DNA from: Craspedostauros australis
Lineage: Eukaryota > Bacillariophyta > Bacillariophyceae > Mastogloiales > Achnanthaceae
Direction: 5' to 3'
NCBI GenBank assembly: GCA_026770025.1
Contig: JAMXDE010000066.1
Coordinates: forward strand, 206,102-270,101
Length of the DNA stretch: 64,000 nucleotides
This document shows positions 48,601 to 59,500 of this stretch, in pieces. A program made the translations under genes and the position numbers. The notes beneath the pieces are model-generated. The model was not told the origin of the DNA and ran no database searches. It saw only the letters and a list, made by a program, of their open reading frames with translations. The stretch's first letter is position 1, and each line of letters starts with the position of its first letter.

Positions 48601-49275
48601 TCCGAGAAGCTGCCGATCACGTCCGAATCATCCAGGAAGACGGACAAGACGCGAAAATTCGGTCGCACAGCGGCGGAGAGCAAGGCGCTGGCGTTCGGCA
48701 AGGCCATCGCAGACGGACAACGACACCTGCCATCCGATCACACCACGGCACTACAAGACCAGACCGCGGAAACCGAACACCCACCACTCGCAGTACAAGG
48801 CTGGGCGAGCAAAACAACGCGCAAACCAGCGAAACTACCAGACTACATCGCGGACAAATTGAAGGACATCTGTGAAGCGTCCGCGAAGGATCCGAAAAAC
48901 AGACCATCCGAACACGAAGCACACGAACAATTGATGAGCGACGAAAAAACAAAAACTGACTGGTACGTACAACTGCACGCAAATCCCATGCGCGTAAAAG
49001 CGTCGCTGTTTGCAGCGTACAACGCCAAACAACGCAAAGAAAAGAAGGAGGCCGCTCTCATCAAGGCAGAAGCCAACACAACAAGCAAAGCAACAGCAAC
49101 ATCCAGAATTGTGGCGACCAACAATGAATCAGCTGGAACAGAGAAGGAACGAATCGAAGAGGAGTTGCAGAGAGAGGAAGAGGAATGGGAGAATCAGAGG
49201 TGGTGTGATGCTCACACAGTGAAGGTGAATGCAGAAAGTGAGGCTGTGTTGGACGCCGAGACGAAAATTTTGTGA
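45676..49275 (+). CDS. Large transposase with TEAQTGKS signature (Sola-like, tentative)
   Basis: The frame opened by ATG 45676 gives 1199 aa; ATG 45805 (MLLSSAAKALSK) is a plausible alternative. The N-terminal 250 residues are low-complexity and basic (RRKTRTNKKRKDGRSKSGKK). A middle region around CYYGMLCEGEM and VGMPAFTDITNIL is conserved in the relative at 56.5-60.5 kb. Then come a lysine-rich segment, a zinc-like CKVCNRCG motif, IINYMAHKVRAKVQF and ILPTGQGEAQ. The probable catalytic core follows: VDGRPTQDTLQ (D774), ILQSDNACCF (D810) and WIYTEAQTGKSMLDTHF (E847, D856), numbered from 45676. The D810-E847 gap fits an RNase H-like DDE enzyme (inference). The C terminus is charged and coiled. 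It ends 15 bp before a nested TIR element, which may supply the 3' end. Intact. Confidence 0.8.
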   Translation: MEVVVVAPLCACHCIILSGHFPPTSCMPSTQPHQHLYSTVTNIMLLSSAAKALSKDGNPSPSKKPRSARLASAPPFDSKGNLLPVTEQLLPDKPSTVLRKPITIKQVVGVKPMQAADSGLVPNDADAHAHELHVYVHIVDDKGGIIDDSHVEVHSEGRGVSNATVVNVTVNVPPPDAPLTNPPSPGRSPLRPRPVALEADCDGDSDEDYVDGRNRRKTRTNKKRKDGRSKSGKKHAEEWRHDAVVAVMDALNSNSDPDVLKLMPKKGFVLGSAYDRQTWSKTKQVWVMVACALWHVLLPGEEVPTCQMEQVVPFVRAHVDLPPVALGPNFYTICLRGNETLATAARAVLAASASPSNCSALLSNHLEGLSEEQRGRVKPKRKFMTRSQLTTLRCYYGMLCEGEMLPDRVLQYRVSACALSGVVSFLITTTTYKPGLCHTVRWAGLEFENVPVFDRGGTTITELFGMYSGTTNNPVGMPAFTDITNILTRKSKIKTGLSSFDSHFWMAMETLNRAVSRIAVLLKTKYPASNVENDPDDIVAQHIRETESLLHALELLVIFVKWEFTASHMQLLCDDPMHSAAFALTTEKDKKKRKPSATSTNQRKPRTNKHKCKKKKTTVTIVTPPATNDIPVTAANDQPCKVCNRCGSAMRFVDDRFVPFVEMLKDNELTEHKDELQTMLDAAPGFANEIINYMAHKVRAKVQFRQIDFYQSQINNKPERAYVVLDHKQKILPTGQGEAQQEYWGKKGMSLLGAMVITCRNDIFTYRFIDIVVDGRPTQDTLQVGGLLDIVQKKVKDILPSVTEIILQSDNACCFASHEHIALITSKLNKNLRRRNAAKIIAWIYTEAQTGKSMLDTHFAYITRVLRKYVQSGHDIKTPFQVFEALQAGSIAGTTTVLVDASDLEGNITTLPGAPKRRFRASGQQVRQTHEVKYDDDQARLVAASGITEDVVVKSAEWEGWTINELGVTEEESYTSEKLPITSESSRKTDKTRKFGRTAAESKALAFGKAIADGQRHLPSDHTTALQDQTAETEHPPLAVQGWASKTTRKPAKLPDYIADKLKDICEASAKDPKNRPSEHEAHEQLMSDEKTKTDWYVQLHANPMRVKASLFAAYNAKQRKEKKEAALIKAEANTTSKATATSRIVATNNESAGTEKERIEEELQREEEEWENQRWCDAHTVKVNAESEAVLDAETKIL

Positions 49276-49289
49276 TGGAGGTGCTTCGC

Positions 49290-50794
49290 CGCGATAACAC
49301 GAGTTGTGGAGTTTTGTGGGTGATGGGTCGTGATACGTAGGCTAATCTAGAGAGCATCCAAAAACCATCCAAACATCTGCTTATCATGCTATATCTCAAT
49401 GATACAATGTTTACAATTAAATCTAATCATTTCATGCATACACCTGACTATCTTTGAATCAGAATATCGAAGTTAAATTGAAATAGAAGTTATTTTTTGT
49501 CATGTTGGCCACCACACAGTTGTGCGGTGGAATCGACAAATTCTGGATGGCAACATGCTGCTCTTGCCTCAGCCCCCATGATCATCATCCTCATCCTGAT
49601 ATTTCAGTAAATTGCGCACCACAATGACTTGGTATACCCCCCATCTATCCAATCCATGAAGCTTGGCCACAGATACCCACATCTAATGGGCCAAAGTGTC
49701 CACACACTGGAAAAGAGCGATTTCGAAAAGCCGTTTTCAATGCGGACACAGTACGGATATGGATCCATACCTCATCCATATGACCCTTTCAGCCCCTCCA
49801 CATGACCCTCGTGCATTTCCACACTCTCTGACGACATGCTGATGCATTCAGAATGGTTTGGGCGTGGATGGTACCGATGGTACACCTCCATTTGGCAATG
49901 CCAATTGTTTTTTTGCCGCCCCACCAAGAGCAACAATTCCTTGGATAATCTTGACCGCAGCCTCTCCCAGACAATATCCACGGCGCATACTTCGTGACGA
50001 GCATCTTGAGCCGATGTCGTACGTATTCTCAATGGGTGGTTTGGCGATTGGACGACCTGTTGATAGCGCCGATCACAGCCAAATGCACGCGATGGACGCG
50101 CCGCCACCCCCCAAAAACCTTCTGCTCTCCACCTTTTCGTCCGCGCGGACACCTTCGCGGGAGTCTCCGAGCCTCAAACTTCACGGGAACCTTGTAAATT
50201 GCCTCCTGTGTGTGTCTTGCAAATCCACAGGCGCTGGTGTGGCTTGTGTATTGCATACACAGGTCTCATCCAATGAGCCGATCTGCCACCAAAATGTGTC
50301 CTTCGTTCGAGGGGCTGCCGCCGCCCCAAATCAGCCTCTATCGCAGCCCCCTCTCGCCCACCCACCAAAGGTTGCATCGCGGTGACGGCGATGTGCGTGG
50401 ATGTTGCATTGGACGGCTGGTTGGTGCGGCGCTGCGGATGCCGTTGGACGGCCATTGTGACGTTTTTTTTGGTGTTCCACCATTGTCATCTTGTTGTGTC
50501 GAGTTTGGCGCTCTCAGCCAGTCGGGCATCTTGGGGGCTGAGGTAAATGTCAAACATTGAAACGAACGTACGAAAAATGCATGACACAAAACACTTCGAG
50601 AGTACCAACGCAACTCGACCGCTCTGTCGGGACGAAACGCAGCTGATGATGATTCACATCGTCCTGTGATTGGTGTTTCATGACGTAGTGTCAAGTGTTG
50701 TGACGTCGATAACAGATTAGACAAACATTGAGTAGAATGAATGTAAATGCGCTATGGCCGCTTCTCCCAAAACAGTACAACTAGCGCTATCGTG
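49290..50794. mobile_element. 1.5-kb TIR element, copy 2, nested in the 45138-51119 transposon
   Basis: The left end CGCGATAACACGAGTTGTGG pairs with the inverted right end CACGATAGCGCTAGTTGTAC, and the interior is homologous to 23406-24917. It lies between the transposase stop codon and the right TIR of its host transposon, so it inserted into that element or is shared by the family. No intact gene; a minus-strand frame at 49772-50152 matches part of the frame in copy 1. Confidence 0.72.
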
Positions 50795-51057
50795 GGCGGG
50801 TGTTGGATGGTCTGATCGGAACACCTCAAAAAGAGACTAAACAATTCAAAATGGGAACAACCTCGATGAAACAAAGAACAGCGAAGGGTTACATTGGATC
50901 GATCTAGTCATTTATCTATGGCTGAAACGTAGAAGAGGTCAAAAAATGACAACGTTGATGGGTCCATAAAACTTAAAATATAAACTATAGCAATATGGAC
51001 TTTATTTTTTCGTCATACCGTGATGGTTAGTATTCTTAATTTGTGGGTGGTTATCCA

Positions 51058-51119
51058 TATATCCATAAAAAGTTGACATGCCTTATTCCGGACTGCAGGT
51101 CGACTCACTCGGGAGGGTC
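51058..51119 (-). repeat. Right 62-bp TIR
   Basis: It is the inverted counterpart of 45138-45199 and is followed by the CTAA duplication and the last 156 bp of Harbinger B copy 2. Confidence 0.92.
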
Positions 51120-51370
51120 CTAATCAAAACTCAGTACATGGTGCCAGTTGTCGCAGCAACTAATCCGTGACAAGCGCAATGGGATTCGTTTGTAGTCCTG
51201 GGAAATTTAGGAAAACAATAACAGGAAATGCTGACATTTTCCCTACATCCGGGAAAATGTCGTCTATTTCCCCTGCTCCCAGTCAGCATCTTCATCATAA
51301 GACCGTGAACACATTGAGCAATCATCCAGCAATTGTTTGTCTACCAACAGCTCAACAACCAACGACCAAC

Positions 51371-52732
51371 ATGCCGAATGTCTCAGACGATCAACTCCTT
51401 CATGCTGCCAAGGCAGGTGATCTGTCGGTGTTGAAGAAATGGAAGGAGCAGAACGAAGGACGTGATGTCAACAAGGTCAAAGGCTGCAATGGCTACACTC
51501 CCCTTCATTGGGCATGCATCTACGGCCACCTGGAGTGTGTCAAGTACCTCATCGAATCAACCAACGCCGATGTCAACTGCACAAGCAACGATGGCGACAC
51601 TCCACTTCATCGAGCATGCTACAACGACAAGTCTGAATGCGTCGAGTACCTCATCGAATCAACCAAGGTCAATATCGACATCCAAAACAACAACAACGAA
51701 ACACCCGTCGAATTAATCAAAGCGTACAATCAGGTCAAGATGATGACATCAATCATGAAGCGTCTCGGCCATCTCAGTCGTCGCAACTTGCAACTGCAGA
51801 CACAGCTGCAAACAGAGACGCAGGTGCGCAAGCAAAGCCACACAAACACCATCACAACACCAACCAAGCACGACAATCCTAAAATCCACACAACAACCAA
51901 CATCAGCATCGGCCAAGATCGTCGCAGCGCTGTTCGTTCTGAGGCCAAGGCAGACACCACCTTCCTGTGCGGACAAGGCAACGAACAACAGCCAATCAAA
52001 GCAAACTCCGGAGTCCTCATGGTCACTGTTCCGTCCATTCAGACATTGATCGACTCAGGAATCCAACATCAGCATGTCGATGACGGCATTGATGACGGCA
52101 CTGATTCTGCCACTGCCCTCACCCGCAGGCTCATCCCTCTTCCCAACCATCAACCCAAACATGTCCAACGTGTCCTCGAATGCATCTACACAGGTGAGAT
52201 ATCCTTCGATCACAGCACTCCGGACAACGATACTGATACCCGCGATGGCGCTCATGACGATGATGATGGCGCTGACCAGCCAACTCCCACCCTCGATGGA
52301 CAGGACGATCTACAACAGCTGATCCTTGTGGCCAACGAGTTCGGCTTCTGGCGACTCAAGCTTGTTCTTGAAGCAGAGTTGGCCCGCGCTCATCTCACAG
52401 AGGACACCATGGTAGATGCGTTGATATTCGCTGATCAACACAACTGCGTGGTGTTGAAGGATGCAGCAACGAGGATGGCAGCTCGAAACATGCAGACTTT
52501 ACTCGCTCGTGAAGATTTCAGCAAGTTATGTCAACATCCTCGACTGATTGAAGGCATCCATGTCATCTGCAGTGGGAGAGCGGCAAGCAATGAAGTTGAT
52601 GACAAGTACAGTGCCATGTCCATGATGGATTTGTACAAGGTCATGGATGAAAGCGAGGGTACAGCACAAGTGGATTCATACATGGATCGTGCAACGTTGA
52701 TGAACCTCGTGCGGTCCGTCGCACCTGGCTGA
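51371..52732 (+). CDS. Ankyrin-repeat and BTB/POZ-BACK domain protein
   Basis: This intact 453-aa ORF begins MPNVSDDQLLHAAKAGDL. Residues about 1-115 form three to four ankyrin repeats (GYTPLHWACIYGHLECVKYLI, GDTPLHRACYNDKSECVEYLI). A Gln/Thr-rich basic linker follows. Then comes a BTB-like region starting ADTTFLCGQGNEQQPIKANSGVL, with HVQRVLECIYTGEI and an inserted acidic loop, and a BACK-like C-terminal part (VDALIFADQHNCVVLKDAATRMAARNMQTLL). Such proteins usually serve as adaptors for cullin-3 ubiquitin ligases (family knowledge). The frame is open upstream to about 51167 within Harbinger B's right end. ATG 51371 is preferred because the domain starts there and an AC-rich leader precedes it. 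It is the only confident non-TE gene here. A 25-kb nest of TEs now sits about 90 bp upstream of its start. Confidence 0.88.
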   Translation: MPNVSDDQLLHAAKAGDLSVLKKWKEQNEGRDVNKVKGCNGYTPLHWACIYGHLECVKYLIESTNADVNCTSNDGDTPLHRACYNDKSECVEYLIESTKVNIDIQNNNNETPVELIKAYNQVKMMTSIMKRLGHLSRRNLQLQTQLQTETQVRKQSHTNTITTPTKHDNPKIHTTTNISIGQDRRSAVRSEAKADTTFLCGQGNEQQPIKANSGVLMVTVPSIQTLIDSGIQHQHVDDGIDDGTDSATALTRRLIPLPNHQPKHVQRVLECIYTGEISFDHSTPDNDTDTRDGAHDDDDGADQPTPTLDGQDDLQQLILVANEFGFWRLKLVLEAELARAHLTEDTMVDALIFADQHNCVVLKDAATRMAARNMQTLLAREDFSKLCQHPRLIEGIHVICSGRAASNEVDDKYSAMSMMDLYKVMDESEGTAQVDSYMDRATLMNLVRSVAPG

Positions 52733-52840
52733 GGCCGATGGCGCTGCCGCTGGAGAAGAGGAGTGAATCACAACAACAGTAGACAGAAGTGAGCGCGAAA
52801 TGAAGAAGAGGAAATGGATAGGCTGTAATCAGAGAAGTAA

Positions 52841-53924
52841 CTACTTCACCATATTTCGCAAGATAGCTATCAGTGATACATCCAATGGAGCGCCCGGCAC
52901 GTCTTGGATCTCGCCTTTGGTGACTCGCGCAGCGTGATGTTCTACGCACGACCGTATCGTTCGCAGCACAGCCTGACTGGCTGGACAGCAAGGCATGCTC
53001 TTTGGCCAATACATTGCTGATGATCATGCCGCTGCGTTGCAGATGATCCTGGTGAGTGAACAGCACGTTGGTGTACCATACAGCATCATTGGGCAGTGTG
53101 GCATGACGACGATGGTCTGGCCACCACTGTTGTCGCCGAGATCGTCGTCGCCAATCAAATGCTTTCCGCGTTCGTTGGTTTCAATGATGTGGGAGGAATT
53201 GTGCGGAAGGAATTGTGTGGAAGGAGTTGTGTGGAAAAGGAAGGTGGTATCCGCTGGCGTCATGCATGGATCGTCGTACTCCACTGCAACTGGACGGCGC
53301 AGGATGAATGTATCGCGACTGTTGGCTTGTTGGTGTTGCTTCCGCCATGTTTGGATGGTATCACGCAAGGCACAAGCGCACGCCAGCTGCCACACGGGCC
53401 CCAATGCAGCCGGCAAGGATGGCGAGCCATGGGAAAAGTTGCTGATGTCTTGGCAGATGATTTCTCCGACTTGTGGATCCGATGACACAGTGCCTCCATC
53501 TCATCGTTTGCAGTTGTGGCTGCGATGCATCGCTTTGAGCTTCAGCATGAGCGGGCGTTGGTGGTAATGGTGCACGTAGTGGTGGCGTAATAGAAGGAGT
53601 ATCTCCGAACAGCTGGTGCTCCAGGCCCCGAAGAAGCTGCTGCATCCGGTCTCATGAATGCACTCGTCCAGCAGGCATTGAATCTCAGCTGCCGACGGCA
53701 CATCCAGCGTGGGCGCTGCTGCTGATCATGTGATTGTTTACCTATGCAATTGCCTTGATATCTTCCTTTCTGATGTCGCTGATTGATGCGATACGTTTGC
53801 AGTCGCTTCTCATCACCACTTCCCATTCGTCATCATCAACATCATCTCCATCTCCGTCTCTTGCCATGGTCGCCTTCATCCATCCTTTTCGGTATGCGAC
53901 GTTGTGCGTGGCTGCTTGTTTCAC
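52841..53924 (-). CDS. Probable multi-exon gene of unknown function
   Basis: The clearest coding part is 53488-53077. It reads SSDPQVGEIICQDISNFSHG, then LPAALGPVWQLACACALRDTIQTWRK, with ordinary amino-acid composition. A 60-bp GT-AG intron (53017-53076) would join MMLY to AMYWPKSMPCCPASQAVL and continue to a stop at 52841-52843. Upstream frames EWEVVMRSDCKRIASISDIRK (53924-53742) and EIQCLLDECIHETGCSSFFGAW (about 53690-53610) look like further exons, but I could not join them in frame. It is convergent with the ankyrin-BTB gene, with stops about 110 bp apart. I do not recognise the family. Exon boundaries apart from the 60-bp intron are guesses. Confidence 0.4.
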
Positions 53925-54069
53925 CCATGCATTGCTTTACTGGTCATGTATGCGTACGACTATGACACATTGGCTGACACCTCCATCAATGCATGTAGTT
54001 CTACACAAGTACAACCATGATCTCTTACGGCCCCATTCAGCGAAGTACAGTATTTTTCTGCGGATTTGA

Positions 54070-56531
54070 GATACTGAAACGTGATATTATTAGAACATGA
54101 TTTTTCGTGTTGTACATTAGGGTTAGATAAATCTAGCTAGCTTCTACGACACAAATACCTGGCTGGATTGTCTTCACCGCGGACGAAAATGATGACGTTG
54201 TTGACGGTCGATATCAGACGGCGATGACACCCAACAGGGTGGATGGTGACGTTGTGGCAGATTCGATGTTGCGTTGATTTCTCGCGTTGTTGGTGATTTG
54301 GCTCGGTTTGGTGTTTCCTCCTTTGGGCGTGTCGTGTCAAACAGCACAGCGTCGGCGGCATCCCTGCGCATCAGCTGCAACAGCAACACTTGCGAATACC
54401 ACACAGCACAGTATTATAGAATATAATGTAATGGAGCACAATGACTTATTCTGTGGTGTGCAAAACATTGTACTATTTAATGCGATGCTTAGTTTGTCAA
54501 TACAAAGTCCTGCGCAACCTGCGTTGCTCCCCTTGAACATGGGACGTCATGTTCATCTGCTGAGCTGATGGCACGATGCGGAAAGAGACTGGTGGCAGCA
54601 GCGTCGTTTCCTTTGTTGTTTCTCGTGTTGTGTTTTGTGTCGTTGTCGGTTGATTTTGACCTTTCCTGTTGTGGCAGCCATCATTGTGCAAATGGCAACA
54701 CGATTTTGACAGGAAGAAGGAACCAAATGACCACATTTTTTCCAATTCCATGCGTCCGTTTGCACGATCTGGCGTCAGAGCACGTTTTAGAGAATCCGAG
54801 CCTGGTGGTGAGACAGACGTTGAATTTGTCATGTTGAGGGATCGAGCAGAGACACACAACACGAGAATGGGCTCCACTGCCGAACAATTCCGCCGAGTGC
54901 TGGCGCAAATCAGTTGCATTTTTTTTTCGTGCCTACTTTTGCATGGGAGGTAAAGTCAGGGGCGGACAACTGCTAGCCGCAACAGCTTTTTGGCCGCCGC
55001 GATCACATCGGGTGGTCCCCTGGACCTTTCTTGCATCTGTTGATCTGTGGGGTGGGCGCGTTGAATGTGACAGTTTTGCTCGAGTGTTGCAATCCTTGCC
55101 TTCCACACGGAATACAATCAGTGAGAGGGATAGGCTGAGGATCGTCGCGAGCTGCCAGCTTGAGAATGGAGCCAAAATAGTAGAGTGGAGTACAGTGGAG
55201 CAGAGGCGATTATCACCGTACAATAGTGCAGTACTATAAGAATACAATAGCTTCAAGCAATTTGTGTGCGATAGCGAATACTGTCATCGTCCCTGCGTTC
55301 CATGACTGATTGTCTGCGTCGTGGTTGATCGGCAGAGAGCAGATGAGCAATGGTTGCGGTGTGTGTTGTGTTCACCACTTCGGAAAAATCTCTGTATTTG
55401 TGGTCACGTGAAGGAAGTACAACTGTCATTCTTGCATCACACATGTCACAGCGACCGCTTGTGAACAACGCAACAGCAACCATGGACACTTATCACATAT
55501 CAGAAACAACTTCGGTTCGCCTGCATACATGATCCAACATTGTCGTCGTTGCCTCTGTCGTTGTGGTGTGCTTGTTCTGTTCCTCACTTTGTGATCGCAT
55601 TCATGAATGAGCCATGTCGTATCGATGGCGTCGGGTCTGTCTATTGGCAACAAACGACATTCATCACTAAATGGTGGGCATGCAAAGCGCAACCATCAGA
55701 CAAGGCACAAGAACACAAACGCGCACGGCGGAGGGAGGAACGGGCTGCGCAAATCAACATAAACGCACGCACCACAACAAACAACGAAGATCACAACAAC
55801 AACGATGCTGAAAAGGTAGTCGACATGCCTCCACGAATATCTCAGCTGCACATCAGGCAACACATCGGCTGCCACCATCATGGAATCCTCCACTGAGGAA
55901 GCAGCACGCGAAGGTGGCCGAGCCCAGGATCTTCTTCTCGTTTGTTTGGAGGCATGGATCCAAGCTTTGCGTATTGCGAAGGTCGCAAGCGGATGCCAAA
56001 CATCATCATGCTGTCGTCGACGTCTGCGCCGATTATCCATCATGAAGTTGATTCGACAATGTTTACGATGAGTCGCTGCTTGCGCGCCCAGAGAGTATCA
56101 GCGTAGTGTCGGAAGCAAGGCAAGAAGAGCGTACCTCTCTTGAATGCTATGGGCAGCGCCACCGCAATATCTGTTATGCGCGGATGTGAATGTGGATACA
56201 ACCGACTGTCTTTGCGATGGCGGAGGTGACGTGGTATGCCATGAAGACGCTCGTGATTCGTACCTGTTTCCTGTTCCCTGTTCCAGCAGTGCGCACATGA
56301 AGAATGGAGTGTTGTAGAGAGATCTGACGACGACCATGTCGCACGACGAGTTCACGAGTATGGAGCTGCGAGTATAGTGCGAAGATAGTATGGTGCGATT
56401 ATAGTATGGATATGATACGAGAAGGGAGCAACTACGATGCGAGTAGAGCACACCACCAGAGTACATCGGGAGTACGTTTAGAAGCAGAATGCGATAGTCG
56501 AATGGTACATTCCTTGTTTCGGGACATTATT
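54070..56531. other. No confident gene
   Basis: This 2.4-kb stretch has several short frames with gene-like composition but no recognised domain: 54174-54404 and 54497-54919 on the minus strand, and 55540-55896 on the plus strand. The last ends in a charged Arg/Glu/Asn-rich segment. They could be exons of unrecognised host genes. No terminal repeats or tandem arrays were noticed. Confidence 0.4.
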
Positions 56532-59500
56532 CTATTCTGTGGAGGACTCGGCGTTCTTCTCGCCACTTCTCAGAAACGATTTGAAGAAGGAGGCTTGGAT
56601 CGACACTCTCTGCTCCCAATCATATTTCATTACCCTTTCCATCAACCATTCAAACACAGCATACGACGTGATCCTGTCGGTCCTGTCTTTGCTTTCTTGG
56701 ATTACCTCGCACGCAGCTTTTCGGACCTTTTCAGATAGCTGTGGTGTCTTCTTCTTCTTTGTGGGCGACATCATCCTGATTTTTTGTTCGGATGCCCACA
56801 ATGGTTTGGATTCCGAAGAGGACGACGCATTGGGATGTGTCACGGTTGATTTGGCAGGTGGCTTCGATGACAATTTCACAGTTGGCGATGCTGATCCAGA
56901 TGATGCCGCCGATGATGACGCCAATGATGACGATAAATTTGCAGTTGCTTTCCTGGATGCTGTCTTCGTGGATGATTTCGTACTCGCCTTTTTGGTGTAT
57001 GTGATTGCCCAACCCGATTCGACAAAGTCAGGAGCCTCGACCTTCTGCTCAACTGTGACGGTGTTGGCTTCGTCGCCAGGGCGTGGCTGTGAGATGAAAT
57101 CGAAGACCCAATTTGTGACGAGATCGCGGAGAACGGCACTTTTTGGAGTATCAGGCTTGCCGCGAGCGCGTGACGTGCGTGTTGTGTATGTTGGCGGAGA
57201 CTTGGCTTCGCCTGGCGTCTTCACAAGGCAGGCTCGCATCTCTTTGATTTCGTCGCTTCGAAGTGTATTTGCAGATCTTGGATGTCGTAGCTGTCCAGCT
57301 TTTCTTGATCGATGATCTCTGGCTCGGTGACACCAGAGGATGCTGTGAGTACAGCGCTGTCATCGCGAAAGTCCACCTGATGCACATCTCGGCAGGGAAT
57401 CTCTTCTGTTCGAAATGGCTTGTTTTCGAGTCCATCGGATTGCATGACAGTGGTGCCCTTCAACTTGCCGGCATGTGCAAGCACGGTGATCGTCCCCTTG
57501 ATTTGTGCTTTACGAGGTTGGTGAAGATACCTTTCTCTGTCAACCCCTTTGCGCCCTTTGTGCGGTTGATGGCTCGTCTCAGAACGTTGCCCACGATACC
57601 AAAGTGGCCATCCACTGGACTCTTGCCGGTCTGAGCTTCTGTGAACAGCCACTGTGTGATTTTGGGTAGTTTTTGATGGTGGCGTTGATCCGCGGTTCTT
57701 GATGGCTTGGTCCTCACTTTTTCGCTTCGCGACCAAAAACGCGTTTGGATTTGATGCGTCTGTGTTTTGCTCTCTGCGCCATTCTCTTTGCTCGCGCTTT
57801 CTGTTCCGGAGTTTTCGCGACAGACTTCCTTCCCACAGCCCTCTTCACCTTCCGTTCACATTTGGCCTTGATTGGGCGTTTCGTACTCTTTTTGACCTTG
57901 GTGATGATGCCAACAGTTGTCCTCTTCGTCGCCTTGGTACTGCAAGCTGCACTCGCAGATGTGGCTATTGCAGTAGCAGCAGCGTCATCAGGTGTACTCG
58001 TGAATGTGGCAGTTGTGACAGCGTCGATGCTATTGACAGCGGTTTTGGACTTGGATTTGAGCTTGACAGCGGCAATGGGATGCTTCTTATCATACCCCTT
58101 CATGTCGAATGTGACCCCATGCTCATTTCTGTTGAGACCATGGATCAATCGGATTGCCGATGGGCTTGCAAAGCAGCTGGCATTGTCACTCTGAAAAATG
58201 ACCTCCTCGAGACCATTGTGTAGTTTGGGTAGAATGTCTCTGAGGAGAAGCTTCAGTGCACCAGCAACCTGTAGAGTGTCTTGTGTAGAGCGCCCCTCGA
58301 TGAGAAGGTCAATGAATCGATGTTCAAATCTTCCATCTGTGAAGACGACTGTCATCACACCCAGAAGTGACATTCCTGATTTTCCAAAGAATTCACTTTG
58401 GGTCTCTTCGTTTGCGGTGGGGAGGAGCTTGCACTTGTGGTCAATCGTGGCGACACATGCATGTGGGTGGGTCATCAAGTATTGGTTGTTCGCTCACTTT
58501 GCTTGAACTGCACCATCGCCCTGATCCGATGAGCCATGTAGATTTTCATCTGGTTGCTGCAGAAGTCGACTGCGTGTGGCATTGTTTTCCACTCCTCCAA
58601 AACGTCGTCATCTGTAATCCATTGCCTAGCAGCTTCGACAGCTGTCTTGGCACGGATTGGAAAGAATGTCATGGCAGCAGCGCATTTCTTGCAGACGTGC
58701 TTCGATGGCTGCCGATCACATTCGGTGAGAGCAATGTTGCAGAGTGGAGATGGTCATCATCACACCTCAATTTGCATATGGGAGTTGGTATACTCCCATC
58801 TCACAAAGGTGAAAGTAGCGTCGGCATCATTCACCAGCATCGCAACTTCGGCACGCAGATCTGTGGTCGCGTCGATGTCAGGGGAGTAATTCCAAGATCC
58901 TCTTCCATCATGAGTTTGAATTCAGTAATGACGTTCGACATGTCCATGTAGTAGGAGGACAAGGCGGCCGCTTTGTGTGAAGTGCCACATCTTGTCAGCA
59001 GCTGGAGGAGGTCGCGGAAGGTGGGAAAGCCGACTGCATTGTCATTGTCCATTGATGTAGTCGCGGAACAGTTCCCTTGAAGGAGTACTGTCGCGAACAA
59101 AGATTGGCAAATTATCGTAGACAATGCCATCGAGCATCACAGTACGCGATCTTCCGCCCTTGTAGTGCCCAATGGTTGTGATGTACGAGATGGCGTTCTT
59201 GAGGGAGTCTTCGGGTGGACGGTAAGGCCGCTCTATTTTTGGAATTGACTTCCCAGATAGAAGGGTGCCCGCCAAATCCTTGAATCGGCCGTGCGTGTCT
59301 TGGCGCATGGCAATTCGAGTGTTGACAACCTTGGCTTGTTCTTCTGCTGGTAGGGCATGATGGTGCACTTGCAGGATGCGCTCACATTCTGTGGCAACCA
59401 CATGTGCATGCCAGCATCGCACGTGCAGCTTTAGAGAAGTCGTCATTTCCAAAGAAGGCCAACGTGACAGACAGTCTCCTCTAAACCTGTGAGAGAGAGA

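Larger units (their letters stand above)
45138..51119 (+). mobile_element. DNA transposon with 62-bp TIRs and CTAA duplication (Sola-like, tentative)
   Basis: The terminal inverted repeats at 45138-45199 and 51058-51119 match over 62 bp with one mismatch (GACCC[C/T]CCCGAG...). Weaker inverted similarity continues to about 160 bp (shared AAATAAAGTCCA and TATATTTTAAGTTTTATGG). CTAA flanks both ends (45134-45137 and 51120-51123). Harbinger B copy 1 preserves the uninterrupted site GTTGCTAATCAAAAC at 35461-35475, which proves a 4-bp duplication. The 5,982-bp element carries one large transposase gene and a nested 1.5-kb TIR element. Four-bp duplications are known for Sola, Ginger and some Academ elements. 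The superfamily cannot be fixed from sequence reading alone. Confidence 0.88.
35628..51279. mobile_element. Harbinger-type DNA transposon B, copy 2 (split by a nested element)
   Basis: Sequence from 35625 repeats that from 25956 at a constant offset of 9,669 bp up to 45137, and then resumes at 51124-51279 after the inserted 45138-51119 transposon. The differences I could see are single bases, for example C33205/T42874 and G34464/A44133. The left end begins at GGGAAATAG directly after CAG, lacking the GGAGCAG present in copy 1. The right end CTATTTCCCCTGCTCC is intact and followed by CAG (51280-51282). Confidence 0.88.
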
